A stretch of 64,000 nt of DNA from Podarcis raffonei (lineage: Eukaryota; Chordata; Lepidosauria; Squamata; Lacertidae), in NCBI RefSeq assembly GCF_027172205.1, contig NC_070606.1, positions 101,656,534 through 101,720,533 of the forward strand, read 5' to 3'. The translations under genes and the position numbers were made by a program. The notes under the pieces are model-generated. The model did no database searches. It was not told where the DNA came from and saw only the letters and a program-made list of their open reading frames with translations. How positions within the stretch are numbered: position 1 is the stretch's first letter; every line of letters begins with the position of its first letter. This document shows, in pieces, positions 53,978 to 64,000 of this stretch.

Positions 53978-55258
53978 TTAAAGAAATTCTTCAATTTCTT
54001 TTTCGTTCACCGGCCCTTGTGCATAGAGTCTCCTGAAATAGCTCTGAAAACAGTTTCTAATCTCATTTGGTTTATAAACGTTCTTTCCCTCAACTAAGTT
54101 GGTAACCGTATTCTGTTTTTGTCTCTTCTTCAATTGCCATGCCAAAAGTTTCCCACATTTATCTGCCGATTCGAATGTCTTTTGTCTCATTTGTTTTATT
54201 TTCCATTCTATCTCTTGATTCATCAATTCCATGTATTGTCTCTGATGAAACTTGATTTCTCTCAAAATTTCATGAGACTTTGGTTTAGATCTCAATCTTT
54301 TTTCTCCTTCTTTTATCTTTTCCATGATCTTATCCTTTCTCTCATTCTGTCTCTTCCTTTTTACGGCATTCTGTTGTATTAAAAATCCTCTCATGACAGC
54401 TTTGCTTGCGTCCCAAACTATTCTTTTTTCCACTTCTGTTCTCAGATTTATCTCAAAGTAGTCCTTAACCGCCTTCTGGGCCTTTTTATATACCTCTTCA
54501 TCTCTAAATAGGGAGTCATTCATCCTCCATCTGAAGGAGCCAGCTGTTGTTGGGTTCATTTCCATCTTTACAGCGTTATGGTCGGAGCAAGTCTTTGGGC
54601 AGATTTCCACTTTCTTGACCTTTGCTGCCATCCCACTAGTTATCCATATTTGGTCAATTCTCGTCCATGTCATTTTTGCTTCAGAGAAAAAGGTTCCCTC
54701 TCTCTCGAGAGGGTTCCTTGTTCTCCAAATGTCAATCAGGTTCATATTGTCAGTCATTTCAAAAAATGTCTTAGGTAATCTCCCATCCTTGGAGATCACC
54801 TGTTTTTGTGCTTTGTCCATATTTGTAGAGACCACTCCATTCATGTCTCCCATTAAAATTACATTGTAGTCCAAAAAGTCTATTAGTGTCTCATGCAGTT
54901 TCTTAAAAAATTCTGACTTCCCTTCGTTTGGTGCATAGACTCCTATTATCAATAGTTTTTCTCCTTGTACTTGGATTTCAATTGCCAAATACCTTCCTTG
55001 TTCATCTTTAAATATTAATTTAGGGGCCAACTTCTCCTTTGCATAAATCACCACTCCTCTTTTCTTCACTTTATCCGATGAAATAAATTCTTGTCCTAAT
55101 CTTTTATTGATAAGTAATTTTCGGTATACCCTAGTCACATGGGTTTCCTGTAAACAAATCAAGTCCAATTGTTCTTTTTTCAGAATATGAAAGACTTCTC
55201 GTCTCTTTCTAGGAAGGTTCAAACCATTACAATTCCAACTTAAGAATTTCAAAGACAT
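53978..55258 (-). CDS. L1 ORF2 protein, endonuclease part (outer copy)
   Basis: 426 residues of the apurinic-type endonuclease and linker: LSWNCNGLN, LICLQETHV, GDMNGV, and SDHNAV near the end of the fold. It starts 8 bp after the ORF1 stop. It ends early because one extra T in the TTTCTTTAAAAAT stretch near 53,978 shifts the frame. Sequence to 53,829 still encodes ORF2 in another frame. Confidence 0.9.
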   Translation of the reverse strand: MSLKFLSWNCNGLNLPRKRREVFHILKKEQLDLICLQETHVTRVYRKLLINKRLGQEFISSDKVKKRGVVIYAKEKLAPKLIFKDEQGRYLAIEIQVQGEKLLIIGVYAPNEGKSEFFKKLHETLIDFLDYNVILMGDMNGVVSTNMDKAQKQVISKDGRLPKTFFEMTDNMNLIDIWRTRNPLEREGTFFSEAKMTWTRIDQIWITSGMAAKVKKVEICPKTCSDHNAVKMEMNPTTAGSFRWRMNDSLFRDEEVYKKAQKAVKDYFEINLRTEVEKRIVWDASKAVMRGFLIQQNAVKRKRQNERKDKIMEKIKEGEKRLRSKPKSHEILREIKFHQRQYMELMNQEIEWKIKQMRQKTFESADKCGKLLAWQLKKRQKQNTVTNLVEGKNVYKPNEIRNCFQSYFRRLYAQGPVNEKEIEEFL

Positions 55259-55266
55259 CTTGTTAT

Positions 55267-56250
55267 TTATTCGGTTGCCCCTCCAACAGCTCCAAGGAGA
55301 TCTTCTTCTGTTGATTTTCTAGCTCCAAAGGATAGATTTGAAATGTCTGGTAGATTTTCTAGATCCGTAGGTTCCGCCGTTTCCTTAAGAAGATCTTCCT
55401 CATTTCTTGTCAGGAACTGTTCTTTGTCTTGCACTGTTTTTATCTTGATTTTCTTTCCTTTGTAATTAAAAGACAGACCTTGTGGGAACTCCCATCTGAA
55501 TATTATGTTGTTCTTTCTCAATAGAGTGACCAAATCCTTGTAATGGGTCCTCGCTTCCAAGATATTTTTAGGAATATCTTTAAAGATCTGCACACGCGAG
55601 TCTTCAATTTCAAGGGCTGTTTGGGAATGTAAATTCAATATCTTATCTCTCGCCTCCTGAGATCTCAGAGTTATAAGGCAATCTCTTGGGCTCTTTCTGT
55701 TCTGTTTCCTTCCCAGTCTGAAAGCAGTTGTTATCTTAAATTCCTCCTCTTTCAAGCTGTCCTGCCAGAATTCCAGAAATTCTTTTGTCAAATATTCTAT
55801 CAAATTGTCCTTTTCATTTTCTGGAATCGATCTCAGTCTCAAATTTTTATTTTTTCTCTGTAGTTCCAATAAAGACAGAGCAGCCTCATGTTCTTCCAGC
55901 TTTTTACAGACTGGTACTATCTGTTCCTGTGTATTTCCTGCAGAAAGTTTTGCTTCCTCTGCCGAAACTTTTGCCTCCTCTGCAATCTTTCTAGTTATCT
56001 CATTCTCTTGAACTAATTTAATTATAGTCTCTGTATTCAAATCCAATTTTGTTGATAATTGATTCAACTGTTTGGAGTTTTCAGTGCTCTGCTTTGTTAG
56101 CACTTCTAGGGTTTCATTTATCTTGACTAATGCTTTTGTTAGTGTTACTGTATCCATGGAGGGAGCTGCAGGTGGTACAATTGAACCTCTTCTCTTTTGT
56201 TCAGCTTTGCTTTTGGCCCTTGTTGTTCTCTCCTCTGTTGGGCCACTCAT
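55267..56250 (-). CDS. L1 ORF1 RNA-binding protein
   Basis: 327 residues, intact. Basic N-terminus, a coiled coil (about residues 40-130; KLDLNTETIIKLVQENEITR and EEAKVSAEEAKLSAG), then the RNA-binding region with NLRLRSIPENEKDN and TTAFRLGRKQNRKSPRDCLI, and a C-terminal domain. It binds L1 RNA as a trimer in known L1s. It directly precedes ORF2. Confidence 0.92.
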   Translation of the reverse strand: MSGPTEERTTRAKSKAEQKRRGSIVPPAAPSMDTVTLTKALVKINETLEVLTKQSTENSKQLNQLSTKLDLNTETIIKLVQENEITRKIAEEAKVSAEEAKLSAGNTQEQIVPVCKKLEEHEAALSLLELQRKNKNLRLRSIPENEKDNLIEYLTKEFLEFWQDSLKEEEFKITTAFRLGRKQNRKSPRDCLITLRSQEARDKILNLHSQTALEIEDSRVQIFKDIPKNILEARTHYKDLVTLLRKNNIIFRWEFPQGLSFNYKGKKIKIKTVQDKEQFLTRNEEDLLKETAEPTDLENLPDISNLSFGARKSTEEDLLGAVGGATE

Positions 56251-59200
56251 ATCCCAAGGTCTTTCCCACGAGAATCACTTTCAGGTGGAAAATTCCACAA
56301 GTCTGTTCCTTGCAGTGAAAAATAGTAGTTATTTCCCTACAGCCTCTAGATGGAGCAGTTCAGAATTTCCAATACAAGGTAACAAAGGTTCCCTTCCTAA
56401 ATAAACAAAGGTGGCAACCAAATGTCCAATATCTTCTAAATAGCCAAATTGTATCTTTCCAAAGTTCCAGACTTCTGTCAAATCAAATCTTTAGTTATAA
56501 TCCAGCAGAAAACCTACTTTGTAGCAAGTCTCAAATGACAGTTCTCAGTCCCGGTAGCTCACTCCCAGGCAGTCCTCCCCAAGGGTTTAAAACGGCAGAA
56601 CTTTCCCTTCTAAGCCTCTTTCCTGCAGGCAAAACAGTTCATAAATCTTCCCCCCCCCCTGCCCCTGCTTGCTAAGGGGGGGGAGCTGAGTCCAATGCCT
56701 GAGTCCGTCACTTTTAAAGCACTTTCTAACAATTGCAGCTTCTTGTTTCAATGCTTTATTTACATGCAGTCCGGAGAAGGCAGACTTCCTTATTTTTTAC
56801 CTTCTCCGCTTTCAGCCAATTTATAATTATTTCCTTATAAATTTGTTGCTCAGTCTTACTCACGGTAGTCCAATTTGTAATCCAAATGTCAGGAAGAAGT
56901 CGGCGCTCTCCGTCAATGGCGACGCGGCTTCACTTCACGGGCTGGGTAGCGGCTCTCAGCACCGCGCTCCCCCGCTGCCACTCCGGAGCCTTTAAAAAGG
57001 CTCCTTTGCAGTAAAGAGGGGCGCTTAAGGTGCCCACCGAGCCTCCTTGCTCTCAGGCTTCTGTGCCTGAGATTTTAAGGGTCCCCGCTTCGCCGTAGCG
57101 GTCAGACCCGAACTCGTGAAGAAGCCTCCCTAAGCGGAGCTCAGCGGGAGGCGGCCATTAGCGCTGGCGCCAACCGGAAGTCCCCAATACTCCAAATTCT
57201 TGTGGTCCGTACACACTTGCACCTTATGCTGTGCGCCAATTAGTAAATGTCTCCATCTCCGGAACGCTTCGTGAATGGCGAGTAGTTCTCGGTCATACAC
57301 GGTGTAGTTCCTCTCGGATTTGTTCAGCTTACGCGAAAAGAAGGCATACGGTCTCCATTCCGACTTATTGCTCCCCAGCTGAAGCAGCACCGCCCCCACC
57401 GCCCGGTCTGAGGCATCAGTTTCCACTCTCATGGGTTTTTGTAAATCCACATGCAGGAGTTGTTCTTCCGAAGCGAATGCCCTTTTCAATTCCTCAAATG
57501 CTTGCTCCGCCTCCGCCGTCCAAACGAATTTCTTCTTGCTGCTTAGACAGTCCGTGATGGGAGCCGTTAAGTGGGCAAAGTTCTTGATGAATTTACGGTA
57601 AAAGTTCCCAAACCCTAAGAACCTTTGCACATCTTTTTCGTTTTCGGTGTCTTCCATTCCAGCACCGCCTGGACCTTGCCTGGATCCATGGCTAATCCCT
57701 TGTCTGATAAGCGGTACCCCAGGAATTCCACCTCCTTGGTGTGAAACTGACCCACAGCTGGTTTGCTTGCAGTTGGCTCAGCACTTCCCTGACATCCTTT
57801 ACATGCTGCTCCTCATTCTCTGAATATATCAGCACGTCATCGAGGAAGGCCACGCAATTCTTGTAGAGCAGAGGTCCCAGGACATGGTTCATGAACGATT
57901 GAAAACATGCGGAGCCTGATTGTAATCCGAATGGCATAACTAAATATTCAAAAGCCCCCAAAGGGGTGAACATGGTGGTTTTCCATTCATCCCCTTTCCT
58001 TATTCGTATCAGGTTGTATGCCCCTCTCAGGTCCAGTTTCGTGAATATCTTTCCCTTCCTCACCCTGGTCAAAATGTCATCAATTCTGGGCATGGGGAAA
58101 GCCACTGGTTCTGACACTGCATTTAGGGCCCGGTAGTCCACTACAAGTCTGGGTTTATCCGTGTTTCTTTTGTCCACAAAAAACACTGGGCTCCCCCCCA
58201 CCGCTCTGGACTCTCTGATGAAGCCCCTCTTCAGGTTTTTATCAATAAACTCCCTTAACTCCTGCATTTCCCTGTCTGACATGGCGTACAGCTTGCCCAC
58301 GGGGAGCTGGGCCCCAGGGACCAGGTTAATTTGGCAATCAAAGTCTCTATGCGGTGGTAGTTTATCTGCTTCCCTTTCGCTGAAGACCTTGCTCAGGTCA
58401 GCGTATTGTTTGGGCACCTTCCCTTTGTCCGTTACTTCCGTCCCTGCTAGAAAGGCTTTTGCCCCTTCCGGAGCCTTCCCCTCTTTGCAGTGTTCCAGGC
58501 AATGTGCTGACCCAAAGGAAACCACTCTCTGATGCCAGCCCACTAGCGGATCATGCAACGCTAGCCAGCTCATTCCCAAAATGACGGGAGCCCCTCCCAG
58601 GGTGGCCACATTGAACGCTATCCTTTCGGTGTGCCTGGCCACCCTCATAACCATTGGGACGGTCTGTAGGCTAACTTCTCCTCCCAACAGCTCCCTCCCA
58701 TCGATCGTGGTCACCTGCAGGGGGTTGCTTAAAGGGAGTATCTGTATCTGGTGTTCAGCTGCAAACTCCTTACTCATAAAATTACAGGAGCTGCCTGAGT
58801 CCAACAGCGCCTTTGTCTTTAGTGGGTATCCGTTTGCCAGCTCTAGCAACACCTCTATTACCAGGGCTGGTCTTGGAGGTTCCGGAGTGGGCACTTTTAC
58901 TGCTCCTTGGCCTGGCTGCAGTGCCCTGACGGTGGCAGCCAGGCGTTGGCTTTTACTGGCTCCTGGACTCCCTCCTCCTTCCCCCCAACAGCTCCCGCCA
59001 TCCCTTGCCATTCCTTTCTTTGCGGGCAGACTCTGGCAAAGTGACCTGGCTGCTGGCAGAGATAACATTTCTTGGTGCTCTTTCCCTCCTTCTTCCTCCC
59101 TTCACTGGGATTTGAAACTGCGTGCGCGCGCGCTGTTCCAACTTCCATCGGCTCTCCTGGCGGGAAATTTGGCTCCGGAATCTCTGGAATGCGGAAATCC

Positions 59201-59948
59201 CTCCAACGCTCTCCTTTCCCCTCCCGCTTCTCCAAGGCTCTTGCCTCCTGGCGCGCTCCAATGGTCAGCGCTGATTTGGTCAGCTGATTTGGTCAGACTC
59301 CGCCCTGGGCGCCCGGGAAAGTTCGTCTTTCACCGCCGAAGAAAGCCCCTCTTCAAAAAGCATTTGAATGGGTTCCGCCGATAGGTCCCACCCCAATTTA
59401 TGTATCAACATTGTAAACTCAGTCCAGTACTCACGAACCGATCGGCTACCCTGTTTACAAGCCATCAATTGTCTGCGCACCAGTCCCTGTTCAATCTCGC
59501 TGGAAAACATCAAATCCATGGCGCGAAAAAACTTCCTCGTGTCCTTCAGCATTTCACTATTCCCTGCCATCAGGGGTCTAACCCAGTCTCTCGCCCCCCC
59601 TTCGAGATGGCCAATCACAAACGCCACTCGCGATGCCTCGTCGGGAAAGTCGTCAAACTGCAGCTCGAGAGCATCTCTGTCCTAAAGGCTTGATAGTTCC
59701 TGGGGTCCCCCCCAAACTTCTGCACCAATCCTGGCATCTTTCTTGCTAGTGTAGCGCCTTTTGCCTTTTCTGCATCCTGCGCCCTCCTTTCCTCTAGCCT
59801 CGCCGTTCGCAGCGCTAGCTGGACTTCCAACACCCTGTACCTTTCTTCCAGGCTTGGACCCTCTCCAGCTCCTCCTGCTCCCCCGGCTCCGGCTGGGTTG
59901 CTCATGATGCCTCTCTGCACAAGCTGCTTTCAGGGACTGTCCGATTGC

Positions 59949-60356
59949 TGTGATGGGATGGTGAGCTGCTTGTGCGTAAAATCCTAGTCCCTCAGAGTTT
60001 GGCTAAGTCCACAAACCTCTGTCTGTGACGGAGCTCCTTAAGCATGGCTCCATCAGTCACTTGTAGAATCGGACAGTGGGCGTTTACGGAACTTCTTCCA
60101 GCATAAAAGCTCCTTAACGGAAACGCGTCTTCTGGACTCTCGGCGTGACAGTTTCCGGCGAGGAGTAGGTGTCCCTGTGGGAGGTCCTGAAACCTCCCCA
60201 CTATTTTCGCTGGAAGTGTCTCTGAGCCCTCCCTCCGACTCACTTTCCCTTGGAACTCCACCTCTCCCCCTGCTGGTTCCCTCCTCAGCTGAATGGTCTC
60301 TCTCACCCTCTGTGAGCCCTTTCACCTCCTGCTCCTCAGATGGCAGTTCCCTGACA
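59949..60356 (-). repeat. 5' LTR of the Gypsy element
   Basis: 408 bp, TGTGATGGG to CCCTGACA on the plus strand. It is the partner of 46,059-46,469. Confidence 0.95.
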
Positions 60357-61075
60357 GGTTGTCAAGCCTCTGCTTAAAGACCTCCAAAGAAGGAGACTCC
60401 ACCACACTCCTTGGCAGCAAATTCCACTGTCGAACAGCTCTTACTGTCAGGAAGTTCTTCCTAATGTTTAGGTGGAATCTTCTTTCTTGTAGTTTGGATC
60501 CATTGCTCCGTGTCTGCTTCTCTGGAGCAGCAGAAAACAACCTTTCTCCCTCCTCTATGTGACATCCTTTTATATATTTGAACATGGCTATCATATCACC
60601 CCTTAACCTCCTCTTCTCCAGGCTAAACATGCCCAGCTCCCTTAGCCGTTCCTCATAAGGCATCGTTTCCAGGCCTTTGACCATCTTGGTTGCCCTCCTC
60701 TGGACACGTTCCAGTTGGTCAGTGTCCTTCTTGAACTGTGGTGCCCAGAACTGGACACAGTACTCCAGGTGAGGTCTGACCAGAGCAGAATACAGTGGCA
60801 CTATTACTTCCCTTGATCTAGATGCTATACTCCTATTGATGCAGCCCAGAATTGCATTGGCTTTTTTAGCTGCCGCGTCACACTGTTGGCTCATGTCTAG
60901 TTTGTGGTCAACCAAGACTCCTAGATCCTTTTCACATGTAGTGCTCTCAAGCCAGGTGTCACCCATCTTGTATTTGTGCCTCTCATTTTTTTTGCCCAAG
61001 TGCAATACTTTACATTTCTCCCTGTTAAAATTCATCTTGTTTGTTTTGGCCCAGCTCTTCTTATGTTCTTCTAAA
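60357..61075 (-). mobile_element. CR1 LINE, upstream part of the split copy
   Basis: It encodes the CR1 reverse-transcriptase end: [70 protein letters not shown]. It is well preserved. It continues across the Gypsy insertion into 45,955-46,058. Confidence 0.93.
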
Positions 61076-61079
61076 GTGA

Positions 61080-62220
61080 GGGATGCCTTGTTCAGCCAGT
61101 GATAGGAAAATCTGATTGCCTCATCCTGAATGCGAAAGGGGATTCTTCTCACTGAGTCTGACCCAGCAAATGAGCCAGATTACTCATCCCCTTTCTGGGG
61201 CATGTGCAGATGACAGGCTACTCGATGACAGGCTCCATCAGTTCCTCCTGTTGTCAAGCCCACCTTGGATTTCCCCAGGCTTCTTCCTGGCTAAGCATGT
61301 CGGCAACCTTTCCATGCAGCCCAAATCTCAGGACATGGGCTGTGTTGCAAGAGGCTTTCCTGCAGCCCAGTCATTCCATTGAAGAGCTTCCTCCGCAAAT
61401 TCCCCTCCAATGAGGGGAGGAAGTAGCAAAGGTTGTTCCTGTGGCTGTTATCTGTCTTTGACAAGATGGAGAGGAGTGAGGGTCAGACAGAGGGGAGTGG
61501 GTGGTCCTTCTCTCTTGGCCCAGGTCTGCTCTCACACCCAGCGGACACAGGGCCTCCAGGGAATTCACAAGCTGCAAAGCACCTCTCAGCCAACAGCCAA
61601 GCAGGACCAGGAACCTTAAAACCCTCCTCCCGAGTCTGGCCACCCCAAAGTCATTGTCTTCAAGAATGGAGATTCTGAATAACAGAAGTGGGGGGGGGGG
61701 AGAGATCTCCCCACCTCACCCCAAACCCCACGTGAGCCAAGTGATGGGACTTGTTAGCTCAAAGGTTCAGATGTTACTGCAGAGGAGAACCAGGCAGGCA
61801 AAGCAGAGTTGTTCTCCCAAGACAGCTCAAGGCCAGCCCAACTTCCTGCAGGATGAACTGGAGGACCAGCCCCACCATCATGCAGGAGGGCCAGCTTGGT
61901 CCCACAACCGTGGGTACCCGAGGCCGTGGGTGTCATGCAGCATGCATGGCCCTGGCACCGAAATGTGTGGGTGCTCAACCCCTTCGTGGGGCACCCAGGG
62001 TCCCAGGGAGCGGGCCATGTAAGAGGTCCATCAGAAGATCCATGGGGCAGCTGGTTTTGCACAAAGCCTTGAGGCAACAAGGAAGGGGCCAAACACCTTC
62101 CCTTCCTATCACCCTCCGTTTCTGTCATTTTTATATTATAATTGTTTTCAGATTATCTGTTTTGTACGTTGTGTTTAATCAAACCCTGCTAGTGAGTCCA
62201 CTTCTATACAATATTTCTGT
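61080..62220. other. non-coding stretch, no gene recognised
   Basis: Unique mixed sequence. The open frames (61,501-62,022 and others) overlap on both strands without domain support. A poly-G run lies near 61,692. Confidence 0.35.
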
Positions 62221-62224
62221 AAAG

Positions 62225-62445
62225 TCAACATAATGGTTCAGAGTCTTTTTTAAAGTCTCTATTGTCTTTGTTTCTATTTTTTCCTGTTAGTTTCGCCATT
62301 TCCGCACAGTCCATCAGTTTTTCTTGCCATTCTTCTTTAGTTGGTATCTTGTCATCTTTCCATTTGGGGGCTAGTAATATCCTAGCCGCCCTGAGCCCAG
62401 CTTCAGCTGGGGAGGGCGGGATATAAATAAAAGTTGTTGTTGTTG

Positions 62446-62491
<46 letters not shown>

Positions 62492-62950
62492 CCTAGCCGC
62501 TGCTGTAGCATACATGAATAGTTTCTTCTGTTCCCTTGGCAAGTCTTGTCCTCTAATGTCTAACAAAAAGGCTTCTGGTCTTTTAACAAAGGTCATTTTA
62601 AAGATTCATTTCATTTCATTATAAATCATTTCCCAATAGTTTTTAATTAGTTTGCAATTCCACCACATATGAAAGAATGTACCTTCTTTTTCTTTACACT
62701 TCCAACATTTGTTACAGCCTGTTCTATGCATTTTTGCCATTTTTACAGGCATAATATACCATCGATACATCATTTTCATATAATTCTCTTTTTTAGCATT
62801 GTGCAATCAGTGAACTTTAGGTTCATTTTCCATAATTTTCCCCGGTCTTCCATTTGTATTTTATGTCCTAAATCTTGCACCCACCTAATCATTGCACATT
62901 TAACCTCTTCATCTTTGGGAAACCATCACCCTCTGATTCTGGATCTCCCA
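62225..62950 (-). mobile_element. L1 LINE fragment split by an L2 tail
   Basis: Minus-strand frames encode the L1 ORF2 C-terminus (MKMMYRWYIMPVKMAKMH, CWKCKEKEGTFFHMWW, KRPEAFLLDIRGQ). It is a diverged subfamily with several frame breaks. Confidence 0.8.
62385..62491 (+). mobile_element. L2-type tail inserted in the L1 fragment
   Basis: Contains GCCCTGAGCCCAGCTTCAGC and GGGAGGGCGGGATATAAAT, then (GTT)n/(ATT)n. The host L1 string ATCCTAGCCGC is present on both sides, consistent with a target duplication. Confidence 0.7.
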
Positions 62951-63239
62951 GGACTTCTCTGCTTGGGGAGTCAATGTCCAGCAGGGCTGAATTCCATTCC
63001 AGGCCATGGCTGAGCCAAGACCCAACTAAGGATGGCGCTCATCTTGCTTACCCTGCAACTGGCAGAGCAAAGGCAAAGGCTGAAAAGACGGCTCTGCAGA
63101 CTTTCTCGGTTTCTGCAAGAGGCAAATGGCTTTGGGGAGCTTGCCTTTCCAAATGTAATTATGCTGCAGAACTTCTGCCGGACCGTCCGGCAGCCACAGT
63201 GGGCCAGGGGGAATAAACCAGCTGTCTCTGTAGCATAGA

Positions 63240-63420
63240 ATAGTTGACTCAGGGAATTGTAGAGTTAGAAGGGACACCAGAGGGTCATTTATCCCAACCC
63301 CTGCAATTCAGGAATCACAGCTAAAGAATTCTCAACAGGTAGCCAGCCAACTTCTCTTCAAAAACCTCCCACGAAGGAGAGTTCCCCCCTTGCTCCATAT
63401 TCCATGTTCTTACAACTATT
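63240..63420 (-). mobile_element. CR1 LINE tail
   Basis: GGAATTGTAGAGTTAGAAGG, then CCCCTGCAATTCAGGAATC, then AAAAACCTCCCACGAAGGAG. Confidence 0.7.
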
Positions 63421-63429
63421 GTGGTGCCC

Positions 63430-64000
63430 AAGGAAGGACATCCCTCCCTGGGTGATGGTCTGCCTCTTTCAGGCCTTTCAAGAGCTCTCAAGAGCCCCCA
63501 GAGAGACCTTATAAGCTCAGAAAGCCCCCCTTTCAAATGTTTTGTGTCCCAGGTAAGCACAACCCCCCCCCCCGCTCCCAAGGACAAGGGAGTCCCTGGC
63601 ATTGACTCCCTAAATAAAGAGCGGCATTTTGCTCACTCCCTTTTTGGGGGAAGGGGACAGCAGCCAGCCCTGCCCTGCTCCCCCCCCCCAAGATCACCTG
63701 AGATCACCTGAGCCCTCCTCTAGGAAGCAGGCCCTGGACCTGCACAGGGATCCTTTGTTTTCGGCAGGGGAGCCCCTGGCTGCTGCTTGGCACTTTGACA
63801 CATTGTCACATTATTTCAGAAGCACTGCTCATCTAATTAGTGCTAAATTCTTCTTGTTCTTTTGCTGAAAATATTTGCACAACTTTAAGCCATCTGTTTG
63901 CTGCTTCCTGCCAGCCCACTTCCTTGAGGCTGTTCCTTCTGCCTGACCATCTTCATCAGTGTCTACAATTGGATAATTGGGGTGTGTGTGTGTGTGTGTG
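63430..64000. other. unique non-coding stretch ending in (GT)n
   Basis: 63,740-63,975 is AT-rich, non-repetitive, and has homeobox-core strings (CTAATTAG near 63,834; GGATAATTGG near 63,971). It may be conserved regulatory DNA. A (GT)n tract begins at 63,981 and runs off the window. Confidence 0.35.

Larger units (their letters stand above)
48373..57183 (-). mobile_element. near full-length L1 LINE with a second L1 inside
   Basis: Inserted into the Gypsy RNase H region with an 18-bp target duplication, ccaatactccaaattctt (48,355-48,372 and 57,184-57,201). Poly(A) (poly-T on plus) is at the left end. It has a GC-rich 5' UTR (56,251-57,183), ORF1 and ORF2. ORF2 is interrupted by another L1 at 50,949-53,819. 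Without that insert it is about 5.9 kb. Confidence 0.93.
46059..60356 (-). mobile_element. Ty3/Gypsy chromovirus (fossil) carrying an L1 insertion
   Basis: An LTR retrotransposon of 14.3 kb, about 5.5 kb without the L1. Matching LTRs lie at both ends, with a perfect 5-bp target duplication ggttg (46,054-46,058 and 60,357-60,361). Parts on the minus strand, in order: gag with a CCHC zinc knuckle (about 58.9-59.9 kb), aspartic protease (about 58.8 kb), reverse transcriptase (about 57.8-58.3 kb), RNase H (about 57.2-57.6 kb and 48.2-48.4 kb), integrase zinc-binding and core (about 47.2-48.0 kb), and a chromodomain (about 46.8 kb). It is broken, with about half a dozen breaks besides the L1. The two LTRs differ by roughly 2%, so insertion is fairly recent (order of several million years; the rate is unknown). 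Confidence 0.93.

Noticed and set aside
60053-60325. Separate small gene in the 5' LTR
   Set aside because: The frame is the LTR copy of the Gypsy pol tail, not an independent gene.

Overview
The window is vertebrate nuclear DNA, most likely from a squamate reptile (a lizard). The signs are Sauria-type tRNA SINEs, many CR1, L2 and L1 LINE pieces, a chromodomain Ty3/Gypsy element, and host genes with intron-split reading frames matching CPN2 and LRRC15. In human 3q29 these two genes are neighbours on one strand. Species cannot be read from the sequence.

Three host genes, all on the minus strand, form a tandem leucine-rich-repeat (LRR) cluster at about 17.6-37.8 kb. (1) At 17,639-22,092 is an apparently uncatalogued single-pass membrane protein: signal peptide, about 14 LRRs, LRR C-cap, a long Thr/Ser/Pro mucin stalk, a Cys-flanked membrane segment and a short basic tail. 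Its LRR part is closest to CPN2, but its layout resembles platelet GPIb-alpha. (2) At 24,680-27,990 is CPN2, the large non-catalytic subunit of plasma carboxypeptidase N. Its start codon sits on a tiny first exon about 1.6 kb upstream. (3) At 32,130-37,725 is LRRC15, a membrane LRR protein with a non-coding first exon and a TATA/CCAAT promoter. The genes look like products of old tandem duplication that diverged into a secreted subunit and two membrane receptors. GP5, expected beyond LRRC15 from human synteny, is not seen in the next 26 kb.

Left flank (1-17.6 kb): no gene recognised. It holds CR1, L1 and SINE insertions, several solo LTRs (two nested with LINEs), fold-back repeats, and some non-repetitive stretches that could be conserved regulatory DNA.

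Right flank (38-64 kb): dominated by a four-level nest. A CR1 LINE was split by a Gypsy chromovirus (46,059-60,356; 5-bp target duplication). That element was split by a near full-length L1 (48,373-57,183; about 18-bp duplication), which was split in turn by a 5'-truncated L1 (50,949-53,819). The outer parts hold L2, CR1, hAT and SINE remnants, microsatellites, and unique sequence with no convincing gene.

Another structural oddity is a perfect 69-bp inverted repeat in CPN2 intron 1. All calls come from reading the sequence; no database search or alignment was run.
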